DNA of 64,000 bases, taken from the NCBI RefSeq assembly GCF_032118995.1, contig NC_092669.1:11022335-11086334 (forward strand), written 5' to 3'. This DNA is from Asterias amurensis (lineage: Eukaryota > Echinodermata > Asteroidea > Forcipulatida > Asteriidae). Shown piece by piece: positions 11,191 to 21,933 of this stretch. A model generated the notes under the pieces. That model did not search any database and was not told the origin of the DNA. It was given only the letters and a program-made list of their open reading frames with translations. Position 1 is the first letter of the stretch. The number at the start of each line of letters is the position of its first letter. The translations under genes were made by a program, and so were the position numbers.

Positions 11191-11517
11191 CTCAGAATTT
11201 CTAATTACAATATTACATAAGTTTGGGTATTAAACATGATTGGTACCGGTAGAGCTAATAAAATAGTCCAAAACAGTTTTAACATTTAATGTGATCAGCC
11301 ATTTGTTGGTTCTGGTGAAAATTTTGGCTAAATCTGCCTTGTGAGTCCTGAAAAAAACAGTTTCCAAACAAGTATAATTTATTTGGTTGTAACAACCAAA
11401 ATCAGCTATGCAGACTTTTTCCAGATACTTTTCTGATAGATTTCTTCGAAATCAGTAAGCTTTCAAACAAAATTTTAAAATATATTTTTTTATCCTGCAA
11501 CCCTGTATCATACATTC

Positions 11518-11902
11518 AAAGGCACTGGACACTATTGGTAATTGTCTCAAAGACCAGCCTTCTCACTTGGTGTATCTCAACATAATTATGCACAAATTAA
11601 TAACAAACCTGAGAAAATTTGAACTCAATTAACTCATGGAAGTTGTGAGAGAATAATACAAGAAAAACACCCTTGTCGCCCAAGTTGTGTGCTTTCAGAG
11701 GCTTAATTGTGAGACCTCAGCTGAGGTCTCAAAATCAAATCAAATTTTTGAGTTGGAAATTACTTCTTTCTTAATTCCTGACTTCAGTTGGAGCCGTTTC
11801 TCATTATGTTTTATACTATCAACAGCTCTCCATTGCTCATAACCAAGTTTTTGTGTTCAAAATTATTTGAGGAATTACCAATAGGGTCCAGTGCCTTTAA
11901 CG
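11518..11902 (+). mobile_element. MITE family 1
   Basis: Full-length copy from GGCACTGGACACTATTGG to AGGGTCCAGTGCCTTTAA with the internal GAGACCTCAGCTGAGGTCTC palindrome. Confidence 0.85.
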
Positions 11903-12139
11903 TTCAGCTTATTAAAAGATTAACAAGTTTTATAATACAATTTGTTTTTGGAGTAAAGTAATAACCATCATCCAGTTTTAAACAACCTCTAGGTTTTCAA
12001 CACATAATTGGTGGTCACACTCGGGCCAAACAAAACCTAAGTCTTGTTTCTGTTAGTATGTACATTGAAATGAATGGGTAGGCAAAATGTTTTTATTTTT
12101 GAGAGTTTAAAATAAAGTTTCCCATTAGGACAAAATGGC

Positions 12140-12513
12140 TTAAAGATGCTATGTCAGATTTTTGGCCGATTTGACCCAAATATTTTGATTTAAAACTCAA
12201 TAGGTATTTTGATTGGGGTCGAGAAAGTTACAAGCTTTTATTGGAGCCATTGCTCGAAAAAGTCCGCCAATTATTAGTACCAGTGAAATAAAGTGCTCAA
12301 AATTAGTTTTTGGTCGGGATCGTGACAATATATCACGTGACCAATTCTTATGTGTTTTATAAGAAATTTTTCAAATTTTTGTCATGGTTCCTGACCATTA
12401 AAAGTAAAGTTAAACTTTTTATGTTAGAGCGGGTGATACTCTTTGAAACACCATTCACTAAAAAAAAATCTGTTTTTTAATGTTTGGGGCCAAAAATTTG
12501 ACATTGCATCTTC
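12140..12513. mobile_element. MITE family 3, second copy
   Basis: Starts TTAAAGATGCTATGTCAGAT and ends TTTGACATTGCATCTTCAA. It shares the whole interior (CGAAAAAGTCCGCCAATTAT, GAGCGGGTGATACT) with 10832-11190. Confidence 0.8.
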
Positions 12514-12519
12514 AATAGG

Positions 12520-13340
12520 TGGAATTTTTCCATCATTCTGAAAATGGGTAGGTAAGTGGATGGGCAGCATGTTTTTGGGGCCGAAAATCGGCACCAATGT
12601 TTCCTATCTATTACATTAATTGGTAGGTAGGCAATATTTTTTACTCTTTTGAAGGCCAAACAAAAAGATAGCCATGTTTCCTGTTCGCTGAAAAGCAAAA
12701 AGAGGGCCACTTAATTTTTGTTTATTTTCAGGTGGGGCATACCAAAATATAACCATGTTTCTTGTACCACTGAATTGGGTAACAGGTGGGCAACATTTGT
12801 CTGCGTAAATAGTATGGCCAAACTAAAGTTATGTTTCCCATTACACTACAAAGGGGCAAGTACACAGATGGACAACATCTGTTTAACCTTTTTTCTTCTT
12901 CAAAGTTTGGCCAAATAAAAAGATAGGAGTTGTCCATTCCTCTGACAAATAGGTTGGTAGTGGATGGGCAGCATTCATTTTTTCACAGTTGGACCAAACA
13001 ATAAGAGGTAGCCTACGTCCCACATTACACTAATTTGATATCTGGGCAAAACAAAGAAAAAGTAATGTTTCCCATTACACCAAAGAAAAAAAAGGTCTGT
13101 GCCCACTTTTTTTTTAAGTTTGGCAAAAAAAAAAAAAAAATTCCTTTTGCTGAAAAAAGGAGGTAGGTAGGTGGTTGGCATCATGTTTTTTCCACAAAAA
13201 CTTAATGGTACACCGAGTTCGGGTAAAATGTGGCCAATGTTTTTTTGATAAATGGGACATACAAAAATAAAGTTAGGTTTCCAATTACACTAAAAAAAGG
13301 TAATAATTGAAAAAAATAAACAGTAATTTTTTCCATTTTT
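12520..13340. repeat. Degenerate satellite-like array
   Basis: Loose units of roughly 80-110 bp recur: a phrase like TTGGCCAAACAAAAATAAAG, then ATGTTTCCCATTACACTGAA, then GGTGGATGGGCAACAT. The same units reappear at 13860-14130 and 15000-15300. No coding content; the frames seen in it are repeat artefacts. Confidence 0.6.
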
Positions 13341-13423
13341 CTGATAGTTACCCATACTGAAAACATGATTTTATTTTTGTTTGGCCGATAAATTCTTACT
13401 TAAAAATAGTATTCTTTTCCAAA

Positions 13424-13628
13424 TTAGAAAGCAGGTTTCTTGTACTCAGCCTTAATTTCCACACCCTTGACAGCATCAGCAAAACCTGCACGGGTTGTCC
13501 ACTCGATCAAACTTGGAGTAGTATTTCCCAAAGAAGATGTCACCGAGGATCCAAAGAGCGCACAGGGGTTTAGGGAAGTCCATTCTGATGAATCCACTCA
13601 GGCAAAGTGTCTCTCCCATCTCGGTTTC
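13424..13628 (-). pseudogene. Cathepsin D-like last exon, frameshifted
   Basis: Behind a good acceptor (CATTTTAG) the minus strand encodes [15 protein letters not shown], then [21 protein letters not shown]. That is the C-terminal block of an A1 aspartic protease such as cathepsin D (family pattern ETLCLSGF...LWILGDVFIG.YYT.FDR). After DRVDN one extra base puts the frame into an early stop; the other frame continues as [19 protein letters not shown] to a TAA. The catalytic-Asp exons are not visible upstream. Either this is a detached, decaying exon or there is a one-base assembly error in a real gene whose other exons lie beyond recognition. Confidence 0.6.
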
Positions 13629-13825
13629 CTAAAATGTAAGAAGAGAAGAAGATTATAATACATTGTTATACTCCAGAAAATGGCCGAAGAGTTAAGGTCA
13701 AAGTACAAACTATCTCTATCTGTAGGATTTGAAACTTTGCATGGTGGAAATACGATATGGAAAGGTTTGCATTAACACCATGTAATGACTGTCTCTAATG
13801 AGTTGGGGTGGTTCTGAAAAGAACC

Positions 13826-13875
13826 GTTAGTTTCAACTCAGCGTTTCGATCAGTATGCTCTGATCGTCTTCTGGC
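13826..13875 (-). ncRNA. Penelope-type hammerhead-like motif
   Basis: The minus strand reads GAAGACGATCAG, a short loop, then CTGATCGAAACGCTGAG: a GATCAG/CTGATC stem followed by GAAAC. The order resembles the conserved core of hammerhead ribozymes in Penelope-like elements, but the first box (CUGANGA) is imperfect here. Confidence 0.3.
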
Positions 13876-14170
13876 CAAACAAAAATAAAGTCAGTCTTAG
13901 TGCCTCCAAAGTTAGAAAAAAAACATTTCTGTAATGTTCCTTTAATAATTCGGCCATACAAAAATAAAGTTATGTTTCCGATTACACTGGAAAAAAAAAT
14001 AGGAAAGAGCTCAGGCGGGCAATATCTTCTTTCCAACTCTTTGGCCAAAAATAAAGTCATGTTTCCAATTACACTGAAAAATTGGTGGATGGGCGACATT
14101 CTTATTTGTTCCCCAGTTGGGCCGAGGTAGCCACTTATCCTATTTTATTAAATATTATTACAAAAGTAGT
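13860..14170. repeat. Satellite-like units, first copy of a duplicated block
   Basis: Same unit type as 12520-13340. The stretch from GTTCCTTTAATAATT at about 13935 to AATTACACTGAAAAA near 14075 matches 15085-15240 closely, marking a direct duplication that extends to the exon-like segments at 14735 and 15440. Confidence 0.6.
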
Positions 14171-14246
14171 TGAATAGTACAGCAAAAAAAAAAAAAAGTA
14201 TTGTGACATTCAATTTCCACCAAGGACGAGACCAGGGTAAACAGCA

Positions 14247-14685
14247 GGGGTCAATTTCATCTGCTAAGCACAAAAAATTTAGCTTACATTAAATTTCTTC
14301 TTTGATTAAAACAGGATTACCAACCAAATTTCCACGTGATTTTCAGGCTTATAAGCAAACAACAGCTGAATACCAGTATAAGGCAAAATGCAACAATTGG
14401 ACGTTTTGGTTGGTAATCTTGTTTTTATCAGGGAAGAAATTTCATGCAGAGCTCCTTTTAGTGCTTAGCAGATAAAGCCTGTAAGCACAAAAATTTGCAT
14501 ACCATAAACCAAGATTACCAACCAAACTTTAATTTGTTCCCTGTTACTTGTTACTGGCATTCAGCTGTTGTTTGCTTATCCTGGAAATCACATGAATATT
14601 TGGTTGGAAATCCTATTTTTATTAAGGAAGAAATTTCATGCTAAGCAATTTTTTGTGCTAACAGGCTTTATGACATTGGGCCCTG
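14247..14685. mobile_element. MITE family 4 (CAATTTCATAGAGCTGCTAAG), nested copies
   Basis: Two adjoining copies with inverted halves: TTCATCTGCTAAGCACAA at the left, AAATTTCATGCTAAGC and GGGCCC at the right, with inner arms GGATTACCAACCAAATTT and TTTGGTTGGTAATCTTG. Full copies lie at 48035-48280 and 58473-58714. Confidence 0.7.
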
Positions 14686-14734
14686 CTGGCCTCTACGGCC
14701 ATTGTGTTATTTCACTTTCTAGGCCTATACTAAA

Positions 14735-14895
14735 ATATCTCATGCTTACCAGGTCCATCTTTCCCAAGTTTGGGTTTGGTGAGTCCATTGTATTCTCTCT
14801 GTCTTAGTCTCTCTGAAGCATTTCAAGTCAGATAAGCTCTGGATGGATCTGTAGATGCTCTCTCCATGGTCTTGTTAAAAGTTGGAGCAACCCCT
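14735..14895 (-). pseudogene. Duplicated exon-like segment, copy 1 (unidentified)
   Basis: Read on the minus strand, a segment starting near AAAGGGGTTGCT ends at a donor, GGACCTG|GTAAGC. The last part, EYNGLTKPKLGKDGPG, stays open. The upstream part is interrupted by stops in each frame. It pairs with 15440-15612. I cannot name the protein. Conservation of the donor and of this peptide between the copies hints at coding origin but does not prove it. Confidence 0.3.
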
Positions 14896-14999
14896 TTAAA
14901 TACAATTACATTATAAAACTGATTATATAATGAGTTGGGTAATAAAGTTTGAAAATTAATGAAATAAGTCAGTGTCCCATCATGTTCATGCCTCAAAAC

Positions 15000-15405
15000 T
15001 TGTTCACAAAATGGGCCGAACAGAAATATAAATCCTTTTACACTGAATTGGGGTTAAAAAAAGATGGGCAACAAAAAACACTTCAGTATTAAATGTTCCT
15101 TTAATAATTGGGCCAAACAAAAATAAAGTTATGGGTCCCATTACACTGAAAAATAGGAAAGAGCTTAGGCAGGCAACATCTTCTTTCAAACTCTTTGACC
15201 AAATAAAACAAAAGTCATGTTTCCAATTACACTAAAAAAATAGGTGGATGGGCAACATGTTTTTTTTCCACAGTTGGGTCAAATAAAGAGGCAGCCACGT
15301 TTCCTACTTTTATTAAATATTGTTACAAAAGTAGTTGAAAAGTCCCCCCCCAAAAAAAAAAAAATAAAAAAATAAAAAAAATAAAAAAAAATAAAAAAGT
15401 GGGTG
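15000..15405. repeat. Satellite-like units, second copy, and A-rich tract
   Basis: 15000-15300 repeats the 13860-14130 units; 15345-15400 is an AAAAAAT low-complexity run. Confidence 0.6.
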
Positions 15406-15439
15406 GCCTTTGTGTTATTTCACTTTCCAGGCCTATAAA

Positions 15440-15612
15440 AATGATCTCAAGCTTACCAGGTCCATCTTTCACAAGTTTAGGTTTGGTGAGTCCATTGTAC
15501 TCTGTCAGTCTTAGACTCTCTGAAGCATTACAAGTCAGATAAGCTCTGGATGGATCTGTGCATAGATGCTCTCCTTGATCTTGTTGAAGGCCGGCGTAGC
15601 AACCCCTTTAAA
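15440..15612 (-). pseudogene. Duplicated exon-like segment, copy 2 (unidentified)
   Basis: Counterpart of 14735-14895, with the same donor (GGACCTG|GTAAGC). One frame is open over AYLTCNASESLRLTEY then NGLTKPKLVKDGPG; another starts GVATPAFNKIKES and then stops. Divergence between copies includes small indels. It is either a lone exon of an unknown gene or a relic. Confidence 0.3.
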
Positions 15613-15751
15613 TTATAAAACACAACAAAATTATAAAAAATTTGATCAAACATTATTTTAATAATGTGCCACCTGCTGTGGAGCAGACCTGGTTCTTCAA
15701 GAATTTGTGGCTCTGTAAATCTTTACAAAGGAAAATAAAGAATTTTTTGTT

Positions 15752-16138
15752 AAAGGCCTGGACACTATTGGCAATTACTCAAAATAAATGTTCACATAGA
15801 AACTAACTTGGTAACGAGCAGTGGAGAGCTGCTGATGGTATAAAACTTTGAGAGAAACGGCTGCCTCTGAGTCTGAAGTAACATAGTTTTTGAGAAAGAG
15901 GTCATTTCTCACAAATGAATTGAATTAGAGACCTCAGCTGAGGTTTCAAATTCAAGCATCTGAAAGCACACAACTGGTGCAACACAAGGGTGTTATTTCT
16001 TCCATGATTCTCTCGCAACTTCGACGACCTAATTGAGTTCAAATTTTCACAGATTTTTTTTTTATGCAAATCTTAAGATACACCAAGTGAGAAGACTAGT
16101 CTTTTGACAATTACCAAAAGGTGTCAGGTGCCTTTAAT
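15752..16138 (-). mobile_element. MITE family 1
   Basis: Starts TTAAAGGCCTGGACACTATT and ends GTGTCAGGTGCCTTTAA, with an internal GAGACCTCAGCTGAGG arm. Confidence 0.85.
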
Positions 16139-18080
16139 GGGATATGTGACATGTCACTGTCATAGTTGCATAGAGCAAGATTCCTTGCTCTAAAGTCAAG
16201 CCAAAACAGTCATCGTGCATTGCGACAGACATTTTGACAGACATGGGCATGGCAGAAGACTAGTGCTAGTGTTGTTTTAACTTGCACTTGTTTTCTAAGC
16301 ACAACTTTCCACTTGTTTCACGCACACCTATGTCTTCTCACCTCAGCTTTTACATCCAGAAGTAGACTTTGCTGAGTTATGTACCAGCGTAGATGTAGAT
16401 TTAGATGTGTCTATCACTCAGTATCATTCAATTCAATTATTATAGTTAAATCAATCAGGACTAATCTCTTTGCGTAATGCGTTGGCGTTCATTTCAATTC
16501 ATTCAAACAAAACTTACTCAAAATGCTGCATCCTGCCTCAAATTTGCACTCATCCTCCGGCTGGCTGTTCACTGTTATTTGATGTGAATTCCCATGGTGA
16601 CATTCGCAATCGCAGACGACGATCGCCAAACGGAATACTTTAATAAGATCCCAATACATAACAACAACACAACAACAACAACAACAATGCAGCTTTTTCG
16701 TTGCAGAAGTCAATTTTCTTAGCAGTAGTCTAGTCCCCATTTCGAACTTGCTGCTCCCTGCTCATCTCTTAACACTAATTTCTTCGTAGTTTAGGGACCA
16801 TACTAATTATGTAACTTTTCAAATGAGGGCGCTTTTTACATTATTTTTATTAATTTGTCGAAGGTTTTGGTCGGAAACCCACAATTCTGATAAACGATTG
16901 ACTTTTTTAAAGAATTTTTTTTCTGGGTTGTTTTTTCTAGACCCACTCCGATAAAAAAGATTTCTTAAAAGAAGCGTTTTATCTGCGTTTTTAAATAATA
17001 AACAACACGCAAAAATCGGTGCGGCGTCCAAAATCAGAGCGGGCGAGGACGAGTAACATCTTATTTATTTTACTTGGCTACTATTGGAAACTTTGGTACG
17101 GAGCTCTGGAAGTGCCATCCGACATATGAAGATCCCGATATAATTATTATCAACGGGTGACGACACCCTAAACGCAAAAAAGGTCGACATCCCGAGATTG
17201 TGTCGGGTATGAACCCACTGTTTGTTTAAATTTATAATAATGGTAGGGGATAATACCATAATTATTTGTAACATGTGGACATTGCCCCTCAGTGTCCCAG
17301 TGATTAGACCGGTGCAGTTATCTTGAATTTCTCCCATTGTTATTAATGTTACCGCCAAAAAATAGTCTGGTTCCGATTTGCAAAGTGATTTTTAGCATCC
17401 ATGTTTTTCGATACGAGAGGAACACCACTTCTGATTGAGACAGCATGATCATGATAACGGTCTATTCTGGCCGCCAAAGAGATCGGTCCCCCAATGGGAA
17501 ATTAACATGGGTGGGAAGTTGGATAAGTTCGGAAGAAGTTTGTGCACAGTTTGCCCCCGGGGGCGGCACCGAATCCTGGGGGGGGGGTCGGCAGAATCTC
17601 ATGCCACCTCCACTAGTTATAAGGAAGGAATTTCATGCTAAGCAAATTTTTGTGCTTACAAGTTTTATGAAATTGGGCCCAGACAATAAACAAAACCAAC
17701 AACAGATTTGAACGGCACATCTGTTTTGGGTTTATCTTACATCTTTATAATACTATAAGACAATATCAATACATTTTGAGATAGCACCAACTTGAATAAA
17801 ATTGCGGAAAATTCACGCGTCAAAAAAACAAGAGAAAAGTCTAGAGAATCAAGCTCATACCAAAATCTTCTATTTCAAAGTTGGGTCAAAGTTTTGGGAT
17901 TTGCAAAACCAAGTCCGTTCAATTATTATTTTGTTGTGATGTGTGCGATAGAAAATAAAATACACCAAAAGTAACACAGACAGTTCCATTATTGCGTCAA
18001 ATTTCAGGCTTAGAACCACTATCCATAATACCGAGAAAATTAAACTCCGATCAAAGATTTTGTGTAAAATGGTGGTGGTT
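16139..18080. other. Intergenic, no supported gene
   Basis: Contains a CAA-type microsatellite (16664-16688), G/C-rich patches near 17040 and 17560-17590, and a MITE family 4 half at 17620-17685 (GAATTTCATGCTAAGCAAAT). Minus-strand open frames at 16489-16740 (start MGTRLLLRKLTSATKK, then a Cys run from the microsatellite) and 17065-17358 lack splice support or recognisable similarity. The first could be a 5' exon with a mitochondrial-type leader, but I cannot support it further. Confidence 0.35.
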
Positions 18081-18084
18081 TGCG

Positions 18085-18400
18085 GTTAAACACCATGTGT
18101 GTGTCTTCTTGCCTGGTTTTTTATTGGGTTCTTAAGAGAACTGTCATCCTATTAGTATTCTACTGGAGTAGATTTACGGGAGACTTCTCAGTTCTGAAAT
18201 GAACTGTTTTGCTTTTAACGGTTAATTACTAGCTAGGCCTACCTGGGCGGAAAGTAGAAAATCGACTAGGACCACGCTTAAAGGGAATATACTTCACTCA
18301 CGGTGTGAGTTGTTAATATTGGTCCAAACGTTTGTACTAGCTTGTTCTAGTCAGTCATCGTCAGAAGACTGAAGAGATACGAGAGAAGTTAGCTCAGAGA
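18085..18400 (-). mobile_element. Penelope-like element terminal fragment
   Basis: On the minus strand this matches 59890-60190: both hold CTGACGATGACT, a short hairpin, (G/C)AAACGTT, then ACCAAT, further on CAGAACTGAGAAGTCTCC, and a CACACATGGTGTT end. The pattern fits the terminal repeats of Penelope-like retroelements, which are known to carry hammerhead motifs. Only the terminal part is present; no reverse transcriptase is seen nearby. Confidence 0.5.
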
Positions 18401-18579
18401 TTTCAGTGAAGAGACAGTCAACGCTCTGATTGGTTCTCCTGAAAGGAGACGGGCTGTGGTTGGTTGGCTCAGGGCTATTGTGTGTGGGTTGCCCATTGTG
18501 CGAGAAAGCCCTTGTGTAGTGAGGCGTGTCATTGGACTATATGGGATGTCAGAGGATCGAGGAGGTGTAGTGCACTTAA

Positions 18580-18926
18580 AGACACGGGACAGTATGACTA
18601 ATTGTCAAACACCAGTCTTCCCACTTGGTGTATTTCAACATATGCATAAAATAACCAACTTGTGAAAATTTGAGCTCAATTGGTTGTCGAAGTTGCGAGA
18701 TATGAATGAAATAAAAACACCCTTGTCATAAGTGTGCTTTCAGATGCTTGATTTCGATACCTCAAATTCTAAGTCCTAGGTCTTGAAATCAAATCGTTAC
18801 TTCGTTACTTCAGAGGGAGCCGTTTCTAACAATGTTTTATACTATCAACCTCTCCCCATTACCAAGTGAGGTTTTATGCTATAACAATTATTTCGAGTAG
18901 TCACCAGTAGTGTCTAGTACCTTTAA
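18580..18926 (+). mobile_element. MITE family 1
   Basis: From AAAGACACGGGACAGTATGA to AGTGTCTAGTACCTTTAA; diverged ends, typical interior. Confidence 0.8.
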
Positions 18927-19079
18927 TGCCATAAAGCGAAACTAAATTAGTAGTCCCGGCCGATTTTCAGCCCTTCACCTAGGTAGTAGTTAAAAGAAGT
19001 ATTCATTCTTGGTGTATCCTAACCAAAAAGCATCAAATAACAAATCTATGGAAATTTTGGCTCTGTTTGTCATCGAAGT

Positions 19080-19470
19080 TTAAAGGCAGTGGATACTATT
19101 GGTAATTACTCAAAATATTTGTTAGCATAAAAACTTACTTGGTAACAAGCAATGGAGAGTTGTTGATAATATAACAAATTGTGACAAACGGCTCCCTCTG
19201 AAGTGCCATAGTTTTCGAGAAAGAAGTAATTTTCCACAAATTTGATTTCGAGACCTCAGATTTAGAACTTGAGGTCTCGAAACCAAACATCTAAACGCAC
19301 ACAACTTCGTGTGACAAGGGTGGTTTTTTTTTCTCTCATTATTATCTCGCAACTTCGATGACCGATTGAGCTCAAAGTTTCACAGGTTTGTTATTTTATG
19401 CATATGTTGAGATACACCAAGAGAGAAGACTGGTCTTTGACAATTACTAATAGTGTCCACTGTCTTTAAA
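19080..19470 (-). mobile_element. MITE family 1
   Basis: From TTTAAAGGCAGTGGATACTA to GTGTCCACTGTCTTTAA, in the opposite direction to the 18580 copy, with a clear GAGACCTCAGATTTAGAACT / GAGGTCTCG palindrome. Confidence 0.85.
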
Positions 19471-20160
19471 GAGAATAATGAAAGAAAAATCACCCTTTAA
19501 AAGAAATAACAAGTAGGCTTTTGGATACAAATTTCTTTTTTCTGGGTCATTACCAAAGTATGACCGTACTTTTAATATCAATTGTAAATAAGAAAAACAT
19601 TAGCAACAGCAAAGTATATTTTTCTCAAAATTAAAAAATAATCCACAACTAATTATTTACATACATTAGCGCGTCATTAAAATGAAATTAACCTTGTTCA
19701 GCAGCAGAACTTTAAAAAAAACTTCCCTGGAATCGAAGAAATAAATAAAGCATAACTTAAGTGAAAATAAATAATGACCGCCATAAAGTTGTACAAACAG
19801 TGTAACAAAATCGGCAGTGTGGCATGCGCCCTTCCTTATTTGAGAGTCCGTTTTTCCTTAAAAAAAAAAAAAATAAATAAAAAAAATAAAAAATTCTTTA
19901 TTTTAGTCTAAAAGCTTGGCTAGTTAAATATTGACTATACATTTTGTGTAGTTATAATTTCTGTGAAATATTTCTCTCTGAAATGAAGTTATATTTTCTG
20001 AGAAAGCTATAAATGAAAACCTAAAAAACTTGTTGTTACAACCCAAATTAAAGGACATTATCTTGATTCCTGAGTTACATAACTTTTTTTAATTTATGAT
20101 TTTGCGATTTTGAAAAATAGAACATTTTATAGATAGGTAGATTGTTCATAATGTGACATG
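19471..20160. other. AT-rich intergenic, nothing recognised
   Basis: Long A/T runs (for example 19858-19895); no exon or named repeat. Confidence 0.4.
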
Positions 20161-20164
20161 GGTT

Positions 20165-20541
20165 ATACACTTTTGGTAATTGTCAAAGAACGGTCTTCTC
20201 ACTTGGTGTATCTCAACATATGCATGAAATAACAAACCTGTGAAAACTTGAGCACAATTGGTCGTCGAAGTTGCGAGATAATAATAAAAGTAAAAACACC
20301 CTGGTCACACAAAGTTGTGTGCTTTCAGATGCTTGATTTCGAGACCTAAAATTCTAAATCTGAGGTCTCGAAATCAAATTCGTGGAAAATTACTTCTTTC
20401 TCGAAAACTACGCCACTTCAGATGGAGCCGTTTCTCACAATGTTTTATACTATCAACCTCTCCCCATTACTCGTTACCAAGAAAGGTTTTATGCTAATAA
20501 TTGTTTTGAGTAATTACCATTAGTGTCCACTGCCTTTAATC
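20165..20541 (+). mobile_element. MITE family 1
   Basis: Nearly full length, ending AGTGTCCACTGCCTTTAA. The internal palindrome GATTTCGAGACCT/GAGGTCTCGAAATC is intact. Confidence 0.85.
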
Positions 20542-20854
20542 TTGTAAGTATCGTATTGTTGGGTTAGCTACTTGTTGTGCTTTATAAGCATCCCTCTGAT
20601 TGAAATTGGGCCTTAGTATAGTACTGTTTCACCGTAACATAGAAAATCTTGTTTCTCATAAACAAACTCATCATTTATAAATAAAAAAGACTGTTAAAAG
20701 CATTCAAACTACATTAATTTCTACATCTCCGACTTCAATTTGGCTAACAGTATTAGATTGTAAGTAAAGAAAAACAGTTAAAATGTTATCCACTTTTTAA
20801 AATTTCAGTAAAATGGTTTATAGGGAGTTGCATCAGTGTAAAACCTTTAGTTAG

Positions 20855-21300
20855 TCAACCCTCCTACTATCTGACCATTTAATACCAATATTGTCCATTG
20901 TGTTGTTCGATGATATAAACTAAACCTTACAAGTCTGTATTATGATATTATGTAGTGAATGCATCTACCGGTACATAGTACACAGTCAACCCTCCTACTT
21001 TTTGACCATTCAATATCATCCACTGTGGTTTTGAATGATAAACAAACCATGCCAGCCTGCACTATGATATCATGTGGTGAATGCATCAACACAGTAAACA
21101 GTCAACCCTCCTACTATTTGACCACTCAATATCATCCACTGTGGTTTTGAATGATAAACAAACCATGCCAGCCTGCACTATGATATCATGTGGTGAATGC
21201 ATCAACACAATATACAGTCAACCCTCCTACTATTTGACCATTCAATATCATCCATTGTGGTTTTGACTGATAGATTAGCCAGCCTGGAATGTGGTGAATG
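20855..21300. repeat. Tandem repeat, ~116 bp period, four units
   Basis: Units begin CAGTCAACCCTCCTACT and contain GACCATTCAATATCATCCA, then GATATCATGTGGTGAATGCA. The first and last units are more diverged. The three similar open frames across it are repeat artefacts. Confidence 0.85.
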
Positions 21301-21930
21301 CCTTCCACAGTCTACAGTGTGCCTCCACACACAACCCATGAGGTTAAAGGATGCTAGATTGTTGGTTAACTTTACTGGCATATACCATGGAATGTATGAG
21401 GGGCAAGTTGGTTGGGCTGGGGGGGGGACTTCAGGCAGGCCTGGAATTTCACTGAGGCCACAGCTTCTGTTGCCCTGCTCTTGACCTTGGTGCCCCTAGT
21501 TTCCCATTGACTTTAAGATATCCCAATGGAAGTGCCCTTTGCATTAATGGCCTTGCCCTCTCAAAGATGAAAATCCAAGTCTATTCCAAGGTGATAAAAT
21601 CAGTTTTTAGGGGGCAGGGTTGGCCAGGGTTGGCCAGGGTGGGCCAGGGTTGGGCAGGGTGGGCCAGGGTTGGGGCAAGGCGGGGGCAGGTTAGGTTAGG
21701 TGAGTAGGGGGGACACCGGGATTCTTTCCAGTACTCTTTTCCCAGCAGGTCAAATGAAGTTTACACTCCATCAAAATCTTCCACAACCAATCAATCAATT
21801 ACCAACAACTGTTTAGATTGTCTTGACTGGCGAACTCGTACTTGAGTTTGGAAGTCTACCTCACCAATCCCTAGTCCATTAAAACAAGAACCACGGAGTC
21901 CGAAGTGTTGAGGAAATGTGGAAGTCCTCC
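21300..21930. repeat. Downstream BAX flank with G-rich minisatellite
   Basis: 21605-21700 repeats a 10-11 base unit, GGTTGGCCAGG/GGTGGGCCAGG. The rest may include the BAX 3' untranslated region (minus strand), but I see no clear polyadenylation signal. Confidence 0.5.
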
Positions 21931-21933
21931 ATG

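Noticed and set aside
16489-16740. Mitochondrial-leader protein starting MGTRLLLRKLTS
   Set aside because: The frame runs into a CAA microsatellite read as poly-Cys, and no downstream exon matches; kept only as a remark.
17065-17358. 97-codon minus-strand gene
   Set aside because: No recognisable family, no splice-site or promoter support, biased by AT-rich sequence.
20959-21266. Three related short proteins
   Set aside because: They are the same frame in successive 116 bp tandem units.
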